Assembly: GCA_949357655.1 (NCBI GenBank)
Contig: CASHTG010000016.1
Coordinates: forward strand, 2,170,001-2,234,000
Length of the DNA: 64,000 nt
Direction of reading: 5' to 3'
Origin: Parascedosporium putredinis
Lineage: Eukaryota > Ascomycota > Sordariomycetes > Microascales > Microascaceae
Numbering within the stretch: the first letter of the stretch is position 1; each line of letters opens with the position of its first letter. The notes under the pieces are model-generated. The model made no database searches. It saw only the letters and a list, made by a program, of their open reading frames with translations, and was not told the origin of the DNA. Shown here piece by piece: positions 60,506-64,000 of the stretch. The position numbers and the translations under genes are program-made.

Positions 60506-63500
60506 ATGGCGACCGACCCCGAGAAGGGCGTCGAGCCCAAGCCGAGCTCGACCTCCCGCTCGAGTCGCGATGGTTCCACCACCACCGACGTGAACCCTCC
60601 CTCGAAGAAACACTCTGGCGAAGGCGAAAAAGACGCCATCGAGTCGCCTGCCGCCGGCAAGACTTCTGCGGAACGGCAACGTCCCTCCAGCAAGCAGGGC
60701 GTCGACCTGAAAAAGGTCGACACGAGACTCGTCGACAAGAAGGAAGACAACCCCGACGATGTGTACGCCCACCTCCCTCCCCACGAGGCCGAAATCCTCA
60801 AGCGCCAAGTTGTCACGCCTGATGTCAAGGCTGGCATCGCCGCCCTGTACCGCTACTCCTCGACCGCCGACCTGGCCATCATGGCCGTGTCCGCCCTCGC
60901 CGCCATCGCCTCGGGTGCTGCGCTGCCTTTGATGACGGTGCTGTTTGGCAGCTTGCAGGGGACGTTTCAAGATTATTTTACCCCGGGAACGGCCATGACC
61001 TACGACGATTTCATGGACGAGATTGTCAAGTTGATCCTGTACTTTGTCTACTTGGCCATCGGCGAATTCGTAAGTTATCTCCTAGCGCGCCTGAATTGTT
61101 TGATTTCTCATCGTGCATTTGCCTCTCGCATTAATTCACGATTGAACCTATGTTCTTTTGCTTTGCTCTCTCACCCCACCTTCGTCACCCATTTGTCCCA
61201 GGCACTGGGAATGCCAAGACTCAATGCTAATGCAAATAATGTTTCGATAGATCTGCGTCTATATCTCTACCGTCGGTTTCATTTGTAAGTTTGGCTTGAC
61301 TTGTCTCTTTTCTCCCCTTTTGTGTCCTCCTTGTTATCAACCGATTGGCTTGGACTTTGCCGGACACATCCTACCTTCATACATTCCTGGCTTTATTGCT
61401 CCATCGCAATCACGTAACCGGGAAATTCCTCATCCGCTGGCCCTCGGTCGTCTCGAGCCTCAATCCCTGCCAACCTGGTGTAACATGTTTGTCTACCCTG
61501 GACCGTGCAGCCGTGCTGACCACTTCTTATTACACGCTTTTCAGATACTGGTGAACATATTAGCGCCAAGATTCGCGAGCACTACCTCGAGAGCTGCATG
61601 AGGCAGAACATTGGATTTTTCGATAAGCTCGGCGCTGGTGAGGTTACTACTCGCATCACAGCCGATACCAACCTCATTCAGGATGGCATCTCCGAGAAAG
61701 TCGGCATCACTCTCATGGCCCTGGCCACCTTTGTCTCGGCCTTTGTTATCGGTACGTCCCCCCTCCCCCAATTCTGCGTCCCATCTACCTTTGCTAACCC
61801 CCGCTGTCGTCACATAGGCTTTGTCAAATACTGGAAGCTTACCTTGATTCTGTTGTCCACCGTCGTTGCCCTGGTCCTCAACATGGGTGCTGGCTCCAGA
61901 TTCATTCTCAAGTACAACAAGCAGTCCCTGGATGCGTACGCCGAGGGCGGCAGCCTTGCTGAGGAGGTCATTAGCTCCGTCCGCAACGCCATCGCCTTTG
62001 GTACCCAGGACCGCCTCGCGAGGCAGTACGATTCCCATCTGGCCCGTGCCGAGTTCTTTGGCTTCAAAGTCAAGGCCGCCATTGGTGTCATGGTCTCGGG
62101 CATGATGCTTATCCTGTACCTCAACTACGGCCTGGCTTTCTGGATGGGCTCCAAGTTCATCGTCAACGGCGAATCCTCGCTGTCCAGCATCCTCACCATT
62201 ATGCTTGCCGTCATGATTGGTGCGTTCAACGTCGGCAACGTCGCCCCCAACTCCCAGGCGTTTGTTACCGCGCTCGGCGCGGCTGCCAAGATCTTCAACA
62301 CCATCGATCGTGTATCTCCCCTTGACCCTACCAACGACGAGGGCGTGAAGCCCGAGAAGATTGAGGGTACCATTAGCCTCCAGAATGTCAAGCACATCTA
62401 CCCCTCCCGCCCCGAGGTCGTTGTCATGGACGGCGTCTCGTTGACCATCCCTGCCGGAAAGACGACTGCCCTGGTCGGTGCCTCTGGTTCCGGAAAGTCC
62501 ACCATTGTCGGTCTAGTGGAGCGCTTCTACGATCCCGTCGAGGGCGCCGTCTTGATTGACGGCCAGGATGTCAAGGACCTGAACCTGCGCTGGCTCCGAC
62601 AGCAGATTTCCCTCGTGCAGCAAGAGCCTACCCTTTTCGGCACAACCATCTACCACAACATCCGCTACGGTCTTATCGGCACCAAGCACGAACACTCGTC
62701 CGAGGATGTACAGCGATCGCTCATCGAGGAGGCTGCCAAGAAGGCCAATGCCCACGACTTCATCTCGACTCTTCCCGACGGCTACGAAACTCACGTTGGT
62801 GAGCGCGGTTTCTTGCTCTCTGGTGGCCAAAAGCAGCGCATCGCCATTGCCCGCGCCATCGTTTCCGATCCCAAGATTCTCCTTCTCGACGAGGCCACCT
62901 CCGCCCTTGACACCAAGTCCGAGGGTGTTGTGCAAGCCGCTCGAAGTGGCTGCCGAGGGCAGGACCACCATCACCATTGCTCACCGACTCTCCACGATCA
63001 AGGACGCCCACAACATCGTCGTCATGTCGGAAGGCAAGATCATCGAGCAGGGAACGCACAACGATCTTCTCGAGAGCCGCGGCGCCTACTATAAGCTTGT
63101 GACGGCCCAGAACATTGCCGCCGTCAAGGAACTTTCCGCCGAGGAGGAAGCTGCGATTGATGACCACCAAAATGAACTCATTCGAAAGATGTCGACCAGG
63201 AACTCGGGACCCGCCGTTGACCCCGACGACGCCTTCGAGAAGCTCAACAAGACCACCACCAGCAAGTCCGCCTCGAGCGTTGCCCTCCAGGGCAAGACGC
63301 CCGAGGAGGAGAAGAAGTACGGCCTCTGGACGTTGATCAAGCTCATTGCCTCGTTTAACAAGCCAGAGGTGTGGCTCATGGTCGTCGCCTGCGCCTTCAC
63401 CATCATTTGCGGTGGCGGCAACCCGACCCAGGCTCTCTTCTTTGCCAAGCAGATTGTTACCCTCGCCGTCCCCATCACCCCCGCCAACGAGCACCAGGTC

Positions 63501-64000
63501 AAGAAGGATTCCGACTTCTGGAGCGCCATGTACCTCATGCTTGCCTTTATCCAGTTCATCGCCTTCGCCGTCCAGGGTGTCCTCTTCGCCAAGTGCTCCG
63601 AGAGGCTCGTCCACCGCGTTCGTGACAAGGCGTTCCGAACCATGCTCCGTCAGGACGTCTCCTTCTTCGACCGGGACGAGAACACGGCTGGTGCCCTCAC
63701 TTCCTTCCTCTCGACCGAAACCACCCACGTCGCGGGTCTGTCCGGCGTGACCCTCGGAACCATTTTCATGGTCCTGACCACGCTCATCACCGCCCTCGCG
63801 CTTTCCATCGCCATCGGTTGGAAGCTGTCGCTCGTCTGCGCGGCCACCATCCCCGTCCTTCTCGGCTGCGGCTTCTTCCGCTTCTATATGCTCGCGCACT
63901 TCCAGCGCCGCTCCAAGAAGGCGTACGCCGACTCGGCCACCTACGCCTCCGAGGCCATCTCCGCCATCCGCACCGTGGCCTCTCTGACCCGCGAGGCCGA
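60506..64000 (+). CDS. ABCB-type multidrug transporter (P-glycoprotein/Pmd1-like), cut by window edge
   Basis: Full-size ABC exporter of the Mdr/leptomycin-resistance type, expected in the plasma membrane and pumping hydrophobic drugs or metabolites. Exons: 60506-61069, 61251-61284 (34 nt), 61545-61751 and 61818 to beyond 64000. A charged 100-residue N-terminal region leads into TMD1 (LAIMAVSALAAIASGAALPL, then YFVYLAIGEF). NBD1 follows: Walker A in LVGASGSGKST (about 62471-62503), Q-loop LVQQEPTLFG, signature LSGGQKQRIAIARAI (about 62816) and Walker B ILLLDEATSALD. Near 62938-62941 the frame shifts; restoring two C (VVQAALEVAAEG) gives the H-loop IAHRLSTIKDAHN. An acidic linker and the start of TMD2 run to the edge. 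TMD2's end and NBD2 are outside the window. A neighbouring Zn2Cys6 gene might regulate it, but only proximity suggests this. Confidence 0.92.

Noticed and set aside
61541..62395. 284-codon minus-strand open frame in the ABC gene
   Set aside because: Antisense shadow of conserved transporter sequence; no independent motif.
62760..63899. 379-codon minus-strand open frame in the ABC gene
   Set aside because: Antisense to NBD1/TMD2 coding sequence; Gly/Asp/Glu-rich as expected for a codon shadow.
1..64000. CRISPR arrays, prokaryotic operons, transposons
   Set aside because: No spaced direct-repeat array, no bacterial-style gene packing, and no transposase, reverse transcriptase or long terminal repeats were seen.

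Overview
The window comes from a filamentous ascomycete, probably a Sordariomycete. Short spliceosomal introns (mostly 50-110 nt, GTAAGT/GTATGT donors, CTAAC-like branch sites) interrupt the genes. The gene set is fungal: a NoxB-type NADPH oxidase, a Zn2Cys6 regulator, fungal Itc1 and Sap18, an Emp47-like lectin. Species cannot be named from the sequence alone.

Layout. 0.3-2.0 kb: unrecognised acidic protein (-). 3.5-4.7 kb: Thr/Val-rich single-pass membrane protein (-). 11.6-13.7 kb: noxB (-). 18.9-20.0 kb: E2 enzyme ubc4 (-). 22.1-23.6 kb: mitochondrial glutaryl-CoA dehydrogenase-like enzyme (-). 26.4-26.9 kb: complex I B15/NDUFB4-like subunit (+). 27.2-28.0 kb: sap18 (-), head to head with prp18 (28.5-29.7 kb, +). 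30.1-31.0 kb: glutathione S-transferase (-). 33.2-36.7 kb: itc1 (-). 41.8-42.9 kb: secreted repeat protein (+). 43.4-45.2 kb: alg8 (-). 47.4-48.9 kb: Emp47-like L-type lectin (+). 50.3-52.4 kb: Xaa-Pro aminopeptidase (-). 53.6-55.3 kb: Zn2Cys6 factor (-). 60.5 kb to the right edge: ABCB multidrug transporter (+), cut by the window. About half the window is gene-poor, with gaps of 5-7 kb; I found no transposon, tRNA or rRNA gene in them.

The genes are mostly unrelated housekeeping functions (splicing, chromatin, ER glycosylation and traffic, ubiquitination, respiration). There is no biosynthetic cluster and no obvious multi-gene system. noxB, the membrane protein, the secreted protein, the Zn2Cys6 factor and the ABC transporter are the plausible lifestyle or stress genes.

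The strongest window-wide signal is technical. Nearly every conserved gene is broken by one- or two-base shifts, and almost all map to short homopolymers, mainly C/G. Adding the inferred lost bases makes each spliced CDS a multiple of three with a normal family length. noxB and sap18 are intact. This points to homopolymer under-calling in the assembly rather than pseudogenes. Automated gene models for this region will be wrong unless that is corrected.
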